The translations under genes were made by a program, and so were the position numbers. A stretch of 64,000 bases of DNA. It comes from Stomorhina lunata. Taxonomy: Eukaryota; Arthropoda; Insecta; Diptera; Rhiniidae. Below are positions 1 to 13,249 of the stretch, piece by piece. Under the pieces are notes generated by a model. That model saw only the letters and a list, made by a program, of their open reading frames with translations, was not told the DNA's origin and ran no database searches. Position 1 is the stretch's first letter. The number at the start of each line of letters is the position of its first letter. The stretch is taken from NCBI GenBank assembly GCA_933228675.1, contig OW121740.1, positions 620,001 to 684,000 of the forward strand, given 5' to 3'.

Positions 1-1188
1 AATTGTTGGGCATTTTTTATGTCGTCTTTTTTTTAAATTAAATTATAAATGTTCAATAAGAATTTTGAAAGTATTTTTAAGTTATCTTTAAACAAAATTG
101 TTCATTTAACAGAATTCCAAATGAATACAAAAATATTTATTGGGAATTTTCAAAAGATTTTAAGTAAATGTTCAACATTGCTACTGTATACTAATAAAGT
201 TAACTGCACACTTGCCTAGAAAATAATTTTCCTAAAATTCGTAACGAAGTCGGAGTCATTAAAAATTGTCAATATGCACCACTTCGGATTTGGCTGTCAG
301 TTTGGTTTTCTGGGTACATAAGTATGTATGTATATTTTTGTTAACATGTATAGGTGCGCATGTTGGTTTCTTGTCCTTGGGTCAATTAATTGGACATTGA
401 TATCTCAGTATGTCTGAGTATTCATAGGAGTAAATAAATAGATGATTTCCCAGAAAGGAAACATGTTTAAATGCATGCTTAGGCATGCAATAACATAGAA
501 TTATTGGTAATCAACATAAATGTTTACTTACCTTTGTATAACATAATGTCTTCAACCTATTTTAGATTGTACTACCATTTACATGCAAATTCGTATCCAA
601 GAGACAAATTTCTTGCTACAGCCAAATAAATGGATTCTACTGCAGGAACCTAAAAGAATAAAGAAGAAAAAGGCGTCAAAACACTTTCACACAGAGATAA
701 CTAAAAAAAACAAATACAAATTTAAATTGAAGGAGAAATAATTAAACAACAAAAAAGGATAATACGATTGGGATATGATTACTATTGTCATGGTAATACT
801 TTTATGCTTTCGGAAATCTTTTTTTTTTTTTTGTACTTTTTCTCCTTCGGTTCTTTATGTTAATTTCTTTTATTTATTAAGGATTTACAAGCAAGGCCTT
901 TAAATATGTATATTAAAGGATAAATCCTTGAGTGAAAAATTTAGATAAAAGTAAACAACAATAAAATACATGTACAACATCCTGTCTGAACGCCTCAATC
1001 GTTTGCTTGCTCTACCTTTGGTCGAAAAATATTCGAAATTACAAAAAAAATAATAAAATTAAATCAAATGAAACAAAATAAAAGAGGAAAATCCCGAAAA
1101 TGAAAATCATGTTTAAGTGGCTTTGAAGTGAGAAAGACATAAATAAATAAAAACAGATTTTCATTTTTTTACCAACCACATCAAATAA
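1..1188. other. AT-rich non-coding sequence
   Basis: No supported gene or repeat boundary. The stretch is A/T-rich with homopolymer runs, and every open frame is short with no coding character. Confidence 0.5.
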
Positions 1189-1813
1189 CAAGTAAGAAAA
1201 TGCCATAGTCGGTCAAGCCCGACTAGTTAATACTCTTCACTACTGATAAAATATGGTCAAACAAGTTTTTCCAAAGTCCTAGAGATATACATATGTATAT
1301 GCTTATATATATTTTTTAATTTCGAAATTTAAGTACATTTTGTCATTTTCGGCAGAGGGTCTTATATGGGAGCTAGGGTAAAATGAGAATCAATTGCAAA
1401 AAAATTTTGGTTATCGGTTCATATAAAAAACAATAATCTCCAGAATTTTAAACACTCTTCTCGACACTTTTGAGAACGTGTCTTGTACGTGAGGTATTGT
1501 CAAATATGGATTGATTTCAAATTTAGTAGGTACAGATTTCAATTACCATAAGCAATATTTAAGCTAAATATTATTAAAATACAAATAAATTTATTACTAA
1601 AACTACCCGAAATAATAAACCAATTTTGTTCCAATAGGGATTGTCCAAAAAAATATCCGTGCCAAATTTGATTAAATTATCTAAATTAAATCAACTCACG
1701 GAGTGAATTCAAGTCAACCGTTATACTAAATTGTTAGGACCAATATTAAGAGTTACAAACATCAGTACAAACCCAATACACCCTTTCCACCTACATATAC
1801 TGATGAAGGGTAA
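1189..1813 (-). mobile_element. Helitron-like repeat, family A copy 1
   Basis: Reads in the reverse orientation. The left edge (ACAAGTAAGAAA) is followed by a short hairpin around 1206-1230 (GTCGG...CCGAC) and then TACTCTTCAC. The right edge carries CCCTTTCCACC...GATGAAGGG. The same edges occur at 17493, 26471, 36139 and 46759. A hairpin just inside a terminus plus the paired CCCTTCACC motifs matches the layout of Drosophila DINE-1/Helentron-type non-autonomous Helitrons; that class is inferred. This copy is diverged, lacks the usual GGACGGACGG run, and is shorter than the approximately 800 bp of better copies. Confidence 0.6.
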
Positions 1814-4800
1814 AACAACAAAAAAAACATTTTATGGTAGAGTCCAACTACTTTAAGCTCTACAATGAAATTTGAGCTGTAGTATAAATAAATCTGTTAA
1901 AAGAGTATAACTTTATCCGATTTTAAAATAGAGGGAAAAATATCTATAGATATTGGCCAAAGTCTAGGCCAGCAACTTGAACTTTTTTTAATTTTCTATT
2001 TTTGAACCAAAATTAAATTTTTCATGTTTAATCTTACTCACATCTTTGAGATCTAAGTAGCGCCTCTTCGAAAAGGATTTCCATTGTTGCTGATGTTTTT
2101 TTGGTATTTCAATTTTTAATTCAATTTTTCTGCAAAAAAAAATGGCAAGATAGAGAACAAAAAAACGGAAAACAATAGAAAATAAAACAATGAGAAAAAA
2201 AACAAAGCAAACAAAACTGAATATAAAACAAATTTAAGTGTGAAGTATCTGAAAAATAACATCAAAACAAAGTGTAAATTTGATTTGGATTTGATTAAAA
2301 CTTCAAAAGAATTTAAAATAAATTAGAAAAAAATAACGAAGAGAAAACCATTTTTAAGGATTTGTTTTAAAAATTCTCAAAAAAAAATATTATGGGAAAA
2401 AGGCAAAGAAAATCATTATTTTTAAAATTGTTAGAAGAATATTCACTTTTTTATCATATTAAATTATCATCAAAATATATATATATATTTTTTTGGCAAA
2501 CCATTAAAGCTTGATATTGAGGTATGTATGTTTATCAATATTTATTCAAATATGACAAATGTTTATAAAAAATGATAAGATAACTGCAACAATGTTTTAG
2601 CTGTAAATAATAAAATAAAATAAATTACTAACAAAATACCTACTTATGTACATAAATAAATACATATCTGTGGCAATAAAGAAAAAGGGCTTAAGTCTGA
2701 TTTTTTGGAAAGCAATTTTAAATTTTGAAGTAAATTTAAAAAAAAATAGTCCAATTCTATTGAGGCAAATCATGTTGTGTAAGAAGATTTTTTATTATTT
2801 AAGATTTATTGCGAATGAGATTGCATATTAAAAAAAGCAAAAACCAATTATGCTATAACTTCCTCAAAGATCGTGCAAATAAAAAAAACTGCTGTTTAAC
2901 TCAAATTTCGCTTAAGTCGACTTAAGCACTTTTTCCTTTTTGTCATAGATATGTATGTATATAAAAAACTGAAAGCATTTTTTACTTCTTCAAAAGAAGA
3001 GCAACATTCAACAGAAATTTATTTTGTATAATAAATGCATATTTTGTCAGTCAACATTCATTAATTTTCTTTGTATGTTGATGGCTACAAAAAACAGAAT
3101 AAGTTTAAAAAAAATATGTATTACGAATGACAAGGAAGAGGAGGTTCAGATAAATGATATCTACAAGTAGATGGGCAAATAAAAGGACACTTAACAACAC
3201 TGACCCTCGTCGTAGTCATTTAGCAGAAGCCATCAGTTGTAGAGTCAAAAGGTTGAAAACGAATTTGTCTTAATTTAAGATTTTATTACTTTGCCACTCA
3301 AACGAAGTTTTTTTCTAACTTTATCTCTTTAACAACAAACACGTACACTCATACACACATACATTTATAACACATACAATTAAACTTATTACAGAGTTTT
3401 TCTTCATTTTAAACAACCATTTTCTTCTTTTTTTATTCATTCGTTGGCTGCAGAAATAGTTGACAACCAAAACAAAAGAAATGTTAAAAAAAGTATAAAT
3501 AAATTGAATGGCTTAAAGATATTTCATACCAACAAAAAACCAAATACTCATACATATACGAGTAAAGCTGAAAAAAGAAACAGAGAAGATGTTTGATGAT
3601 AAAAATAAAATTCAATTTTTAGTATCAATCCAAATGACATTTAGAGATGATCAAAAGTTAACCTTTTGGAAAAAGTCAAAGATTTCCAAAGGCATTTCTA
3701 TGTATACACACACACACACACATTCATTTAACCTTAAGAGCTTTTTATTGCATTTGTATTTAGTAAATTAATTGATAAGAATTGAGTATGATTGATTTAT
3801 GTATGAGAAGTCAAAACATCTTAAACTATTTGACTTTTTTTTAACACACCTTGTCCCAAACATTTAAGAATGAATATGTATTTCAAATATAAAAGAAATG
3901 AACATGATACTTAATGATATGTTCTTATAAACGACCACGTCATGTTTGTTTTAAACGTTCCTTAATGACAGAAAAAGTAATAAACAAATTAGTTTAACCT
4001 ACATATTCATAGGTCGAACAAACCCCACATTTTACCACACAATTTACTATAATGGCCACAGCTACAAATTATAACCACGAATTAAGATGGACATGTTTAT
4101 TAAACGTTATAATACCGGAATATGTCGAGTATCACTTACTCAACCACCGAAAAAGCCATCCGACTGCCCAAAACATTTAGACGTTCCGTAATATGAGCTC
4201 GTATACCAAATACATATAATATTTAACCAGGACATTTTTCTAATAAATGTCATGTTGTTGTCATTGTTATGTTATGGCAACAAATAAAGTAGTAAAATAC
4301 ATACATACATACATACAGACATAACATACACATTAACATAAACGTAAACAAACATTCACAAATTCAGGAGCAATTACGTTTCGCAGGACACCCATTTCAC
4401 CTTCCAAATGACTAAATAACACGATATTTTCACACTAGCCAACCGACTAAATGCCCAAACAAAATGAACAATTTATTAAGTCATGTTTAGAAGCAGCATA
4501 TTAGAGTTAAGTACATACATATACAAAGTCTTACTAATATTTACAAAAAAAAATACACTCATATTCATTCACACATGCAAACTCATGCCCTCTAAACATT
4601 TGGATACAATTCATGTACAGTTCATTAATTAGGCGGTTTTAGAAATATTATTTTGTTTCTTGTTTCTTTGAATCTGAAACTTATATAACTCAGATTTTAA
4701 ATTAACCGAAACTCGTTCTGGAAATCGACTTAAGTCTTAAAAAGATAAAAAATAATGTCAGTTTTTTTTTAATAAAAAATAAAACTCTATAAAAATTTCT

Positions 4801-5474
4801 TAATCATAAAAATCTCTGAATTATGAAATGAAACTAAGTTCCGAACGGAAATCGTAAGAATAGATAGATATATCCCTTTTTGTATCAAATAATTTAATAA
4901 TATTTTTTGTTTTTTTTTTGGAAATTTATACAAAAATTTTAAGCAATTACCTTTATAGTAATTTTTATGTAAATTATTTATATAATAATAAAAAGTAATA
5001 AAGAAAATAAGTTATGATAAGGCGAACCCTTTAATTGAGGGACGGTCTAATAATATATACGTATGCGTATGTATATTTGTAGACTTTTGCACCAAAACGA
5101 AACAATTCCATTTTTTACAAAATATTTCATTTTACTCTAAATAGTGGTCTCTACAGTTACATTAGAGGAAATTACAAAAACGCCAATCAATTCTTTATAT
5201 AAACGATCGATCCAAAACCAAAACAATTACAATAAAAAGTAACAATTTTTAGAACATATATTTATTAATATCAATCGATCGTTTTAAAACGTAACCTTTT
5301 AAATCGATCGCACTAAACTTTTTCACATCATTTTGGCGGTTAGGATGCATTATTGTATTGTATTGATTCTAATAAAACTTTAGTTTTTATTAACATTTGC
5401 CTAGATGGTATTTTGGTTTAATAAAAATCGCCTAATTACAATTTTTATTCGTCTCAAGAGCACGATTTTTAAAA
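1814..5474. other. AT-rich non-coding sequence
   Basis: No gene is supported. It contains a CA microsatellite near 3706-3722, a TACA-type microsatellite near 4299-4316, and a moderately GC-richer block around 4010-4210 without a credible open frame. Near 5076-5110 a motif (TTGTAGAC...GCACCAAAACG) resembles the terminal repeat of the element at 47734. Confidence 0.45.
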
Positions 5475-6782
5475 TATCGAGTGTTTTTTATTGAGGTATA
5501 GAACTTTAAGTTGGCATCACTTTTTTAACTGGCGGCCATTTTGTCAGCTGTCAAGTGATTAATATTTAGTTTGGTTTGCCATTTCATCATGAACAGGTTG
5601 ACAAAAGAACAACGCTTGCAAATCGTGCAAATTTATTTCGAAAATAATGGTTCAGTTCGCGAAGTTTACCGCAAGCTCCGTCCATTTTATGGTCGACATA
5701 ATCGTCCATCAGAGCAATTAATTCGGTTAACCATGGATCGTTTTCGCACTACGTTTACTCTATGTGATAATACGCATCCGCAGCGACGTCGAACAGTGCG
5801 CACCGAAGAAACAATTGCCGCTGTAGAGCAAAGTGTTGAAGAGGACCCGAATGAATCGATTCGCCACCGTGCACAGCAATTGGAGCTTTGTCCATCAACT
5901 TTATGGAAGATTTTGCCCAAAGATCTTGGCTTGCGACCTTACAAGATCCAGCTTATGCAAGAATTAAAGCCGCGAGACCATGCAATGCGTCGTGATTTTG
6001 GTGTATGGGCCGAAAATGAGATTGATCTCGATGCTGATTTTCATCGCAAAATTTTGTTCAGTGATGAGGCTCATTTTTGGTTGAATGGCTACGTCAACAA
6101 GCAAAATTGCCGCATTTGGAGTGAAGAGAATACACATGAGACCCTTGAGACGCCATTACATCCACAAAAACTGACTGTTTGGTGTGATCTATGGGCTGGT
6201 GGAGTCATTGGGCCATACTTCTTCCGCAATAATGCTGCAGAGTCAGTTACCATAAATAGAGACCGGTATAGAGCCATGATAACCGACTATTTTGTTCCCC
6301 AATTGGATGGCATGAATGTGGATAAGTTGTGGTTCCAACAAGACGGCGCTACATGCCACACAGTGCACGTCACAATTGATTTATTGAAGGAAACATTCGA
6401 TGAGCGCATAATTTCGCGGAATGGACCTGTAAATTGGCCTCCAAGATCGTGCGATTTGACATCACTGGATTATTTTCTTTGGGGATATGTGAAGTCGCTC
6501 GTCTACGCCAACAAACCAGAAACGTTAGGGGACTTGGAAGCCAACATTCGTGGCGTTATTGCCAACATACGGCCCCATATGCTCGAAAAAGTAGTTGAAA
6601 ATTGGACCTGTAGAATTGGCTTTATTCGAGCCAGCCGCGGCGGCCACATGCCCGAAATCATATTTAAACATTAATGGCATAAAATTATCCTTCCAATAAA
6701 GCCAAATTGATGGACATTAAAACGATTTTCTTGTGTTTTATTTCAATTCGAAATTCTATACCTCAAAAAAAAACACCCATTA
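5475..6782 (+). mobile_element. DD41D (rosa-type) Tc1/mariner element, copy 1
   Basis: A complete element of 1304 bp (5477-6780) flanked by the TA target duplication at 5475-5476 and 6781-6782. The terminal inverted repeats are about 30 bp. The left end begins TCGAGTGTTTTTTATTGAGG and the right end, read inward, begins ATGGGTGTTTTTTTTTGAGG; both continue into GTATAGAA. Copy 2 (21445-22709) shows G rather than A at the fourth base of the same end, so this left terminus carries a likely point change. The single internal gene fills most of the element, with an AATAAA about 20 bp after its stop. Confidence 0.95.
5589..6674 (+). CDS. DD41D mariner-type transposase, full-length frame
   Basis: Cuts and rejoins DNA to move its own element, acting in the nucleus. 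The ATG at 5589 gives 361 residues beginning MNRLTKEQRL; it is the first ATG in the frame and agrees with copy 2. The N-terminal third holds the helix-turn-helix DNA-binding region. The catalytic aspartates are visible as D159 (LFSDEAHFW), D252 (WFQQDGATCH) and D294 (LDYFLWGYV), with 41 residues between the second and third. This is the DD41D spacing known from the rosa group of insect elements. No stop or frameshift interrupts it. Compared with copy 2 it differs at about 17 residues, including T182 for P and D200 for A in otherwise conserved-looking segments, so activity is uncertain. It is a domesticated-gene candidate only if found free of terminal repeats; here the repeats are present. Confidence 0.93.
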   Translation: MNRLTKEQRLQIVQIYFENNGSVREVYRKLRPFYGRHNRPSEQLIRLTMDRFRTTFTLCDNTHPQRRRTVRTEETIAAVEQSVEEDPNESIRHRAQQLELCPSTLWKILPKDLGLRPYKIQLMQELKPRDHAMRRDFGVWAENEIDLDADFHRKILFSDEAHFWLNGYVNKQNCRIWSEENTHETLETPLHPQKLTVWCDLWAGGVIGPYFFRNNAAESVTINRDRYRAMITDYFVPQLDGMNVDKLWFQQDGATCHTVHVTIDLLKETFDERIISRNGPVNWPPRSCDLTSLDYFLWGYVKSLVYANKPETLGDLEANIRGVIANIRPHMLEKVVENWTCRIGFIRASRGGHMPEIIFKH

Positions 6783-6893
6783 GTTTCCTCTTTTGGAAGT
6801 GGAGCTAAAAATTACGAACGTTACACACTAAAAATTAAAGATGTATGTCGTTTAGTTCAAGGTTACATTTCATATGAATAACTTCATATTCCA

Positions 6894-8690
6894 ACAAATA
6901 AGAGTGTTATATTCGGCTGTGCCGAATCTTTTATACCCACCATCAAGTTGTGTTAAATTTATAAATATCTCTCATATATCTACGAGGGTGCAGCTAATTC
7001 AAAATGTGGACGAAATTCGAAAAAAAATTGTTAAGCTATTTGGTATTGTTTGTAAAATATTTGGAATAACTTCGGTTGTAGAAGCTTTATAGTTCAACAT
7101 TTAAAAGTATGTAAGTGGTTTCCTAGTATTTACTTTGAACAAAATTCGGTATCGTAACCTGGGACCAAATTACGGCATTTGATATCGATCGAAATCTTAG
7201 ATATTTTCAAAACATTTGTATAGCATACTTTAAGGATAATCAAAATTATTTATAAGATGCACAGTTTACTATATTTTTTTTTTTTTTTGAAGTTATTTGC
7301 AATATATATTTTTAAAAACTATTCAAAATGGATACCAAATTTCAATAAACTTTTTGCATCAAAGTAACTTTGAACATCCCTAAAGTATACTTTACAATAT
7401 TCGCTTAAAAATCTGAGTTTTCGATCGATATGGTTTTACATTAATAAGTTTTTAAATGCTTTTCGTTTGGCTTAATATTTAGTTAGGATAAACATGCTGA
7501 TTGTAATACGACAGGTCCATATATTTTGTTAGGAGTTCCTAATACATACACACTATATAAAGTGCAATCTTAATATACTCTTGTACCTCCGAATCTTTTT
7601 GATTGTAGATATAAAAAGGGATGTTATATATATATATAAGAATTATAGCCAAATGTTGGCCGATTGTAACAAAATTTAACACACTGGCTAGTTTTTATAT
7701 AGACTGTTTTTTTTATAGAAATTTAGTGGCCATAGCTGCCATAGTTTCTAATTTAATAGCTTTAAACTGGCTTTTGCTACATTTGTTTGGTTTTCGGGAG
7801 TGTTTTTTATATGAAAGCTATAGTCAAATATGGACCGATTCCTATAAACTGACCAATAGTTGCATAAAACTTCTCTATTCTAAATTTAGTCGTCATAGCT
7901 ATTACAATTGTGTTAAATTTATCGGCAATATTGTGTTTCCCGGATCGGGGTTATATGGGAGCTCTATTTAAATGTAAACCGATTTCATCCATTTTCCACA
8001 TACAACTTTTTCAAGATATCAAAAATACTTCTGTAAAATTTTGTTCCTCTAGCTTTTTTCGTTAAGGCGCTATTGCGCTTTTGTCTGACGGACAGACGGA
8101 CATAAACCCCCTTTTCTTTTTGTATTTTTGTGTTTCCGTAAGTTTTTTTATATGGGAGCTATGGTCAAATGGTGACCGATAGTACACTGGTTGGCATTGA
8201 TATAATGCTAAATTTAGTGGCATTTAAGTGCATTTTAGGTGGAACTTAGGCTATTTCCTAAAGTTTTTTTGTATGGGTTAAATGTGAACCGATTTCGATA
8301 AAATTTTATATGCTGCCTAGTAAATAATTATGTAAAACTTCTATATACCAAATTTTATCATCATAACTATTATAATTTGTCATTTATTAGCAAATAAGCA
8401 ATTAGCCTAAACGAGGTTATATGGGAGCTATGGTCAAATGTGAACCGATTTTGCCCGATTTCAATACCAAAATTTTCCAAGCAATAAAGAATATTTATGC
8501 CAAATTTCAGTGACCTATGTTCTTTCGTTAAGGTTTTATCAGACAGACAGACGGACATCGCTCAATCGTCTTAGAATTTCATAGGGATTCAGAATAGACT
8601 TCAATTTTAGGTTTTGAGCCAATATTAAGGAAATTACAAACGGAATGACAATCTCAATATACCCTTATTCTTTTTGATGGTGGTTATAAA
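6894..8690 (-). mobile_element. Helitron-like repeat, family B copy 1
   Basis: Reverse orientation. The left edge AAATAAGAGTGTTATATTCG leads into a hairpin (TTCGGC-TGT-GCCGAA at about 6913-6927) and TATACCCACCATCAAG. The right edge is GATGGTGGTTATAAA near 8690. Inside are several copies of the phrase TATGGGAGCTATGGTCAAAT and ACAGACGGACAT (near 8085-8100 and 8540-8556), suggesting two modules fused or a partial internal duplication. A second copy starts at 63012 and a fragment of the opposite end lies at 28440-28697. Open frames inside it are not protein-like. Class assignment is inferred from the terminal hairpin. Confidence 0.65.
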
Positions 8691-11600
8691 AATGTATTTA
8701 CAAATTTAATAATTTGGAAAATGTTTCAGAAAAACTACAATACATTAAAATGTATTATTTTTGTTTCTGCTTCTTAACACTGTGTGCAAACCATACAAGT
8801 TTTGTTGTTAACTTAACATGAAAATTTTCAACGAAAGCGGCAGCAACGATGGTGAAATAAAACGTGTATTTGGACCCCAACCAATTGACACGATGACACA
8901 CTATTGCTTCATAATTTGTCTGGTCATTTACTATAAATAAATGTAGAACATTTAATAGCCGCCACCACATGCCAACAGCAATTCAGACAAAACGAATGAC
9001 GGTCAGAGGAACGAAGGGAATGATAGCCAGACAAAGTCACCATAAAGCCAAATAACAAGCGATTATTTAATTCGTTATAACATTTTACTACTTTATAGCT
9101 CACAAATTATGACGATTTTAACAACAAAATTAAGGTGGAAATTTAGGTTTTTCGTATCCGATTTTCATTTCATTTGTCGTGAACTAAAAAAAAGAAGAAA
9201 TATTAGACGTGTTTATGAAAAATTAGCACCATATTAAATTACAAGATTGTCGTTAAGATATGACAAAGAACATTTGTTTATTTTATCAAGTCATTTTTCA
9301 TATTTGTTGGCTTCTTTTAAGGTATATTATTTTTAATTTTTACATAGGGATTGTTTAAAGTAAATAAATTAATTTAGTTTTTTGAAGAAGTTATTTTGAA
9401 GTGGCTTTTGTTAAGGGTAAAACTGAAAGTAAAATTTTTGTAGATGATATCTTTAGTCTAAAATATGTGTAAGGATAAGTGTATACAGGCTTCATGTTGT
9501 TATATTTAATGTTTTCTTAAAACTGGCATTGAAATTTGTCTAATACACGAAATTTTGGGCAATGTCTTAATTGAAAACTTGACAAATACTGAAATATTTA
9601 TAAATAAATTTTTATTTATTATCCTTTTGCTCATCCACTAACTTTTAGTACTCAGTTTAAGTGCAAGATTTGTTTTCATTTCCTTGAACCTAAAGAAAAA
9701 CTAACAAAAAAAACGGCAGTAAAAAAAGTTTTAGGAAATAATGGAAAAGTCTTTTACTGATGTGATAAAAATGACCAATGTGTTCTTAACCAATAAATCT
9801 TAATTTGAATCTGTATGTTGGGCAAATAAATCTTTCTTTAGTAATTGTTCTTTTTTCTACCTCTAGGAAATTTTGATTTTTCTTTTCTCAAATCGAGCCA
9901 TTCATATTTTACTTTGTAAAAACAATATACAATTTTGTTGTTGATATTGTTTTTTTATGCCGTTTTTCTTTCATCCAAATGAAAAATCTGCCAAATTTGT
10001 TGGCCAAAATGTTTGACTGGCTTAACCAGAATTCAATTTGAAGAGAATCCAAAATTTATCAAAAAAAAAAAAAAATACTACTGCAGCCATTCAAAGAACA
10101 TCTAAACAAACAAGAAAAAAAGCTTAAACAAACACACTCACATTCACACTGTGATTGTAAATAAAACTAAACTACGAGTAAATTCTAACAAGAAAGACAT
10201 CCTTGGAGCTGTGATTTGCTACGACTATGACAAAAACAGAAAATACCAACGGAAGTGATTTATAACTTGAAAGATTTGTATTAATGTATTTCAAGAGGAA
10301 GTATTTACGAACATATGAATGCATGTATGTGTGGTAATGTATGAAAGTGTGAGTGTTTTTTATGTGTCCAAGCAATATGGATTTTTAATTTCGTCAGCTG
10401 TCAAACCTCAAAAAATAGACACATCCTCGAGTGCTAGAACTAAAGTTATGATAAGGAAATAAAAGAAAGCAAAATAGAGGTAAATAAGTGTAAAAGGCGT
10501 ATAAATCGGCTTTATAAAGACAAATACATATAAAATAACAAAACAAAAAACTTTTAAAACTTTAGCTAACAACATTAAAGGGATCCTAAAAGTTTTATTA
10601 GAAAAAACTTTGAAATATTAAATTTACACAAACCTTATATTTCGTCATTGAAAAGTTTCAAAATCCATATTTAAAGCTGAAATATTTCAAAGTTTTGTGG
10701 CAATCGACGTAGGGAAATAATTTTATTAGAAGGGCTACTTAGCGTAACAAACCATTTATAAACTTTGTAATGTAACACTCTTTCTTTCTTTTTTTTAAAT
10801 TTTTTGCTTTAAAATTAATCGCTTTTGCAAGTTGAATTAATATAAATACTCGTAGATTGGTAGAAGCCAAAAGAGAAAGTTTTGGTTTTTCCCCGAAAAA
10901 GAAAATGAATCGCGTTTGAGTTTGATCTTAAGTGTAAAATATGCAAATGAATCATGGCAAAGTGTTTGTTGGAAATTTATCAGATATACACGCATACAAA
11001 CATCTATACACATTGCATAAATTTAAATATTGTATAAAAACGGATAGATCCTTTATGCATAGATACTCTATTTCCTTTCTCCCTCAAAGTATGCTTGTGT
11101 TTGTGTATGTGTTAGAGGAAAATAATTTACCCCTATATTAATAAGCATTAAAAAGTTTGTGTTCCGCGTTTTTTAGAAAATTTTACCCATTTCAAAGGAT
11201 AATTAAACCATCGACAGCGGGAATGCATAATTTTATACGCGTTTTTTCAACGAGAATATACAAAAACTTTTTTAATCAAATTTAATTGAGATATTTTTTC
11301 ACTTTTTTTTCAGTATGAGCTAAGCTTTTTTCAGCTTTGGAATATAAATAATTTTATAAAATGTAAAATAGATATTTAAATAGAAAAGGGTTTATATTAA
11401 CATATTGATGGTTTCCGTTTTGCATTCGAAATTAGTTAAAACTTTTTTTCCAATTATTTAAAATTCTATAGATATTCATTCAGTCATTGAGACGTTTTTA
11501 AGGATGTTTTCATAAATTTATTTTAATTTAATATGAAAAATACTAAAAATATATTTTATATATTTGCATTTATATGATAAAAATATTAAAGAATATTATT

Positions 11601-12130
11601 TTTATCATCAAAACTTGCGAGGAACGGTAGCCTTTTGTACAAAATTATGTCTCGTCGGTAACGAAAGCTTGAATCATAGAAGGACGTCAGCTGACACTAA
11701 ATCACAGACACGTACACGAAATTAAATCTTTTTTGACAAACAGAAAAGCTTTTTGCATTCAAATTTTCAAATTAAATTAACTAACACAATTTTTATTTTT
11801 TTAATAATTTTCACAAAACTTTGATGTCTCACACTAATTCGCCCCATAGAAAAAACTCCTTTTTCAAATTTATTAACAATATGCACACCATATTAAAGCT
11901 AAGATATTCAGCATTCCAGATTTGGTTGCCTTTTTTCTATCCAAACAGTCCACTTCAAAAAAAACGCTGTTAAATTTACAGTATTTTTTAGGACATTTTT
12001 TTTTAAATAGGTTCGGGAAAAGGATAGTAAAAATCGTACTTTTGATTGGAATATAATTTTCTTAAACATGTTTAATAATGACATAATGGATAATAATATG
12101 ACGTAAAAATATTTATAGTGCAAAGAAACA
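8691..12130. other. AT-rich non-coding sequence with a GC-richer island
   Basis: No gene is supported. The block 8790-9060 is noticeably less A/T-rich than its surroundings and contains a 40-codon open frame from an ATG at 8818. Both strands are open there, so it may equally be a conserved regulatory block. The remainder is low-complexity. Confidence 0.4.
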
Positions 12131-13249
12131 CACTGTGAAAAAAATGGTATAAAATATGGTAAATTTAAAATTTTTTCGAAAAATTATTAAATTCAATGGA
12201 CTCGGAAAAGTATGTAAAACAACATGCCATTTCGTTTAACATCTAAAGATATATTTTGAAATGTTGTCTTCATAGCGCATATAAAATAGTAAGAATGAAA
12301 ACACCGTTTTATAAGTTATGCCCTTTTTAAAAAATGTCTATTTTTGATTTTTTTAAATGATTTTACTAAAGTTTATGGTATCAAGATGCATTTAAACATG
12401 GAGTCCCTTTATAAAATAATAAGGAGAAATAGACTAGAATATACTCGTAAAAAAACCAGAGAAAATTTTAGCAAAGACTTGATGACAAAACTTTTGATTT
12501 CGTTTGATCCACTAGTAACGTTTAATAGGGAACCAACAAAATCAAACAATACCTTTCGCGACAATATATTAGAAAATTAAGATCGGAAGAATAATTCCGT
12601 TGATAGTTATAGTTTTTCTGTTTTTTGTTCATTTTTTATATTGTTATATGATGTGTAACTAAAACTCAGTAGGTACATAAAACAAATATGTATGTTAATG
12701 TAGCAGCGCCATCTAGTGATATTTATTAACATAAACCTACTTTAATCATTTATGGGCATATGGGTTTGTCCGAAATTTGATCTGAAACACCCAAGAAATA
12801 ATTTTTACATAAAAGGATTTTGTTTAATTCAGCACATAATGGCATCACTAGAAATGCGAAAAATAAAATGTATTTATGTAATATATACACTAGTAATACC
12901 AATTCCTTAAATTAAATAAAAAATTTCGATATTAATAAAAGGAAAATGTATTATGGGCGATTTTTGGAAATTAAACTCATCCCTTACGGGCAAAATATCC
13001 GGATATTTTGTAAATTTATTCCTTCTTGTTTTTTCCAATTTTACTATGCGATCAAATCACTGTGTGTCGATATACTTTTTATTTTTTGCAAACTGAAAAA
13101 TTTTTATTTTTAATAAATAATTTTTTTATAGTTTTTAATTATCATAAAATCAACTTAAACTGGATTTTATAAGGAAATATCTACAAATTAAGGAAAATAT
13201 CTTAAAGAAAAATTTGGTCCCATCATTTTATACTTTTTTGTGAAACTGT
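12131..13249. mobile_element. Possible TIR DNA element, no transposase recognised
   Basis: The left end (CACTGTGAAAAAAATGGTAT, 12131) and the right end read inward from 13249 (AACAGTTTCACAAAAAAGTA) share an imperfect inverted repeat of about 30 bp running into TATAAAATATGG/TATAAAATGATGG. The interior has one 78-codon frame (12344-12580) rich in K, R and N that I do not recognise. Spacing of about 1.1 kb fits a decayed or non-autonomous transposon, but the target duplication is unclear. Confidence 0.3.
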
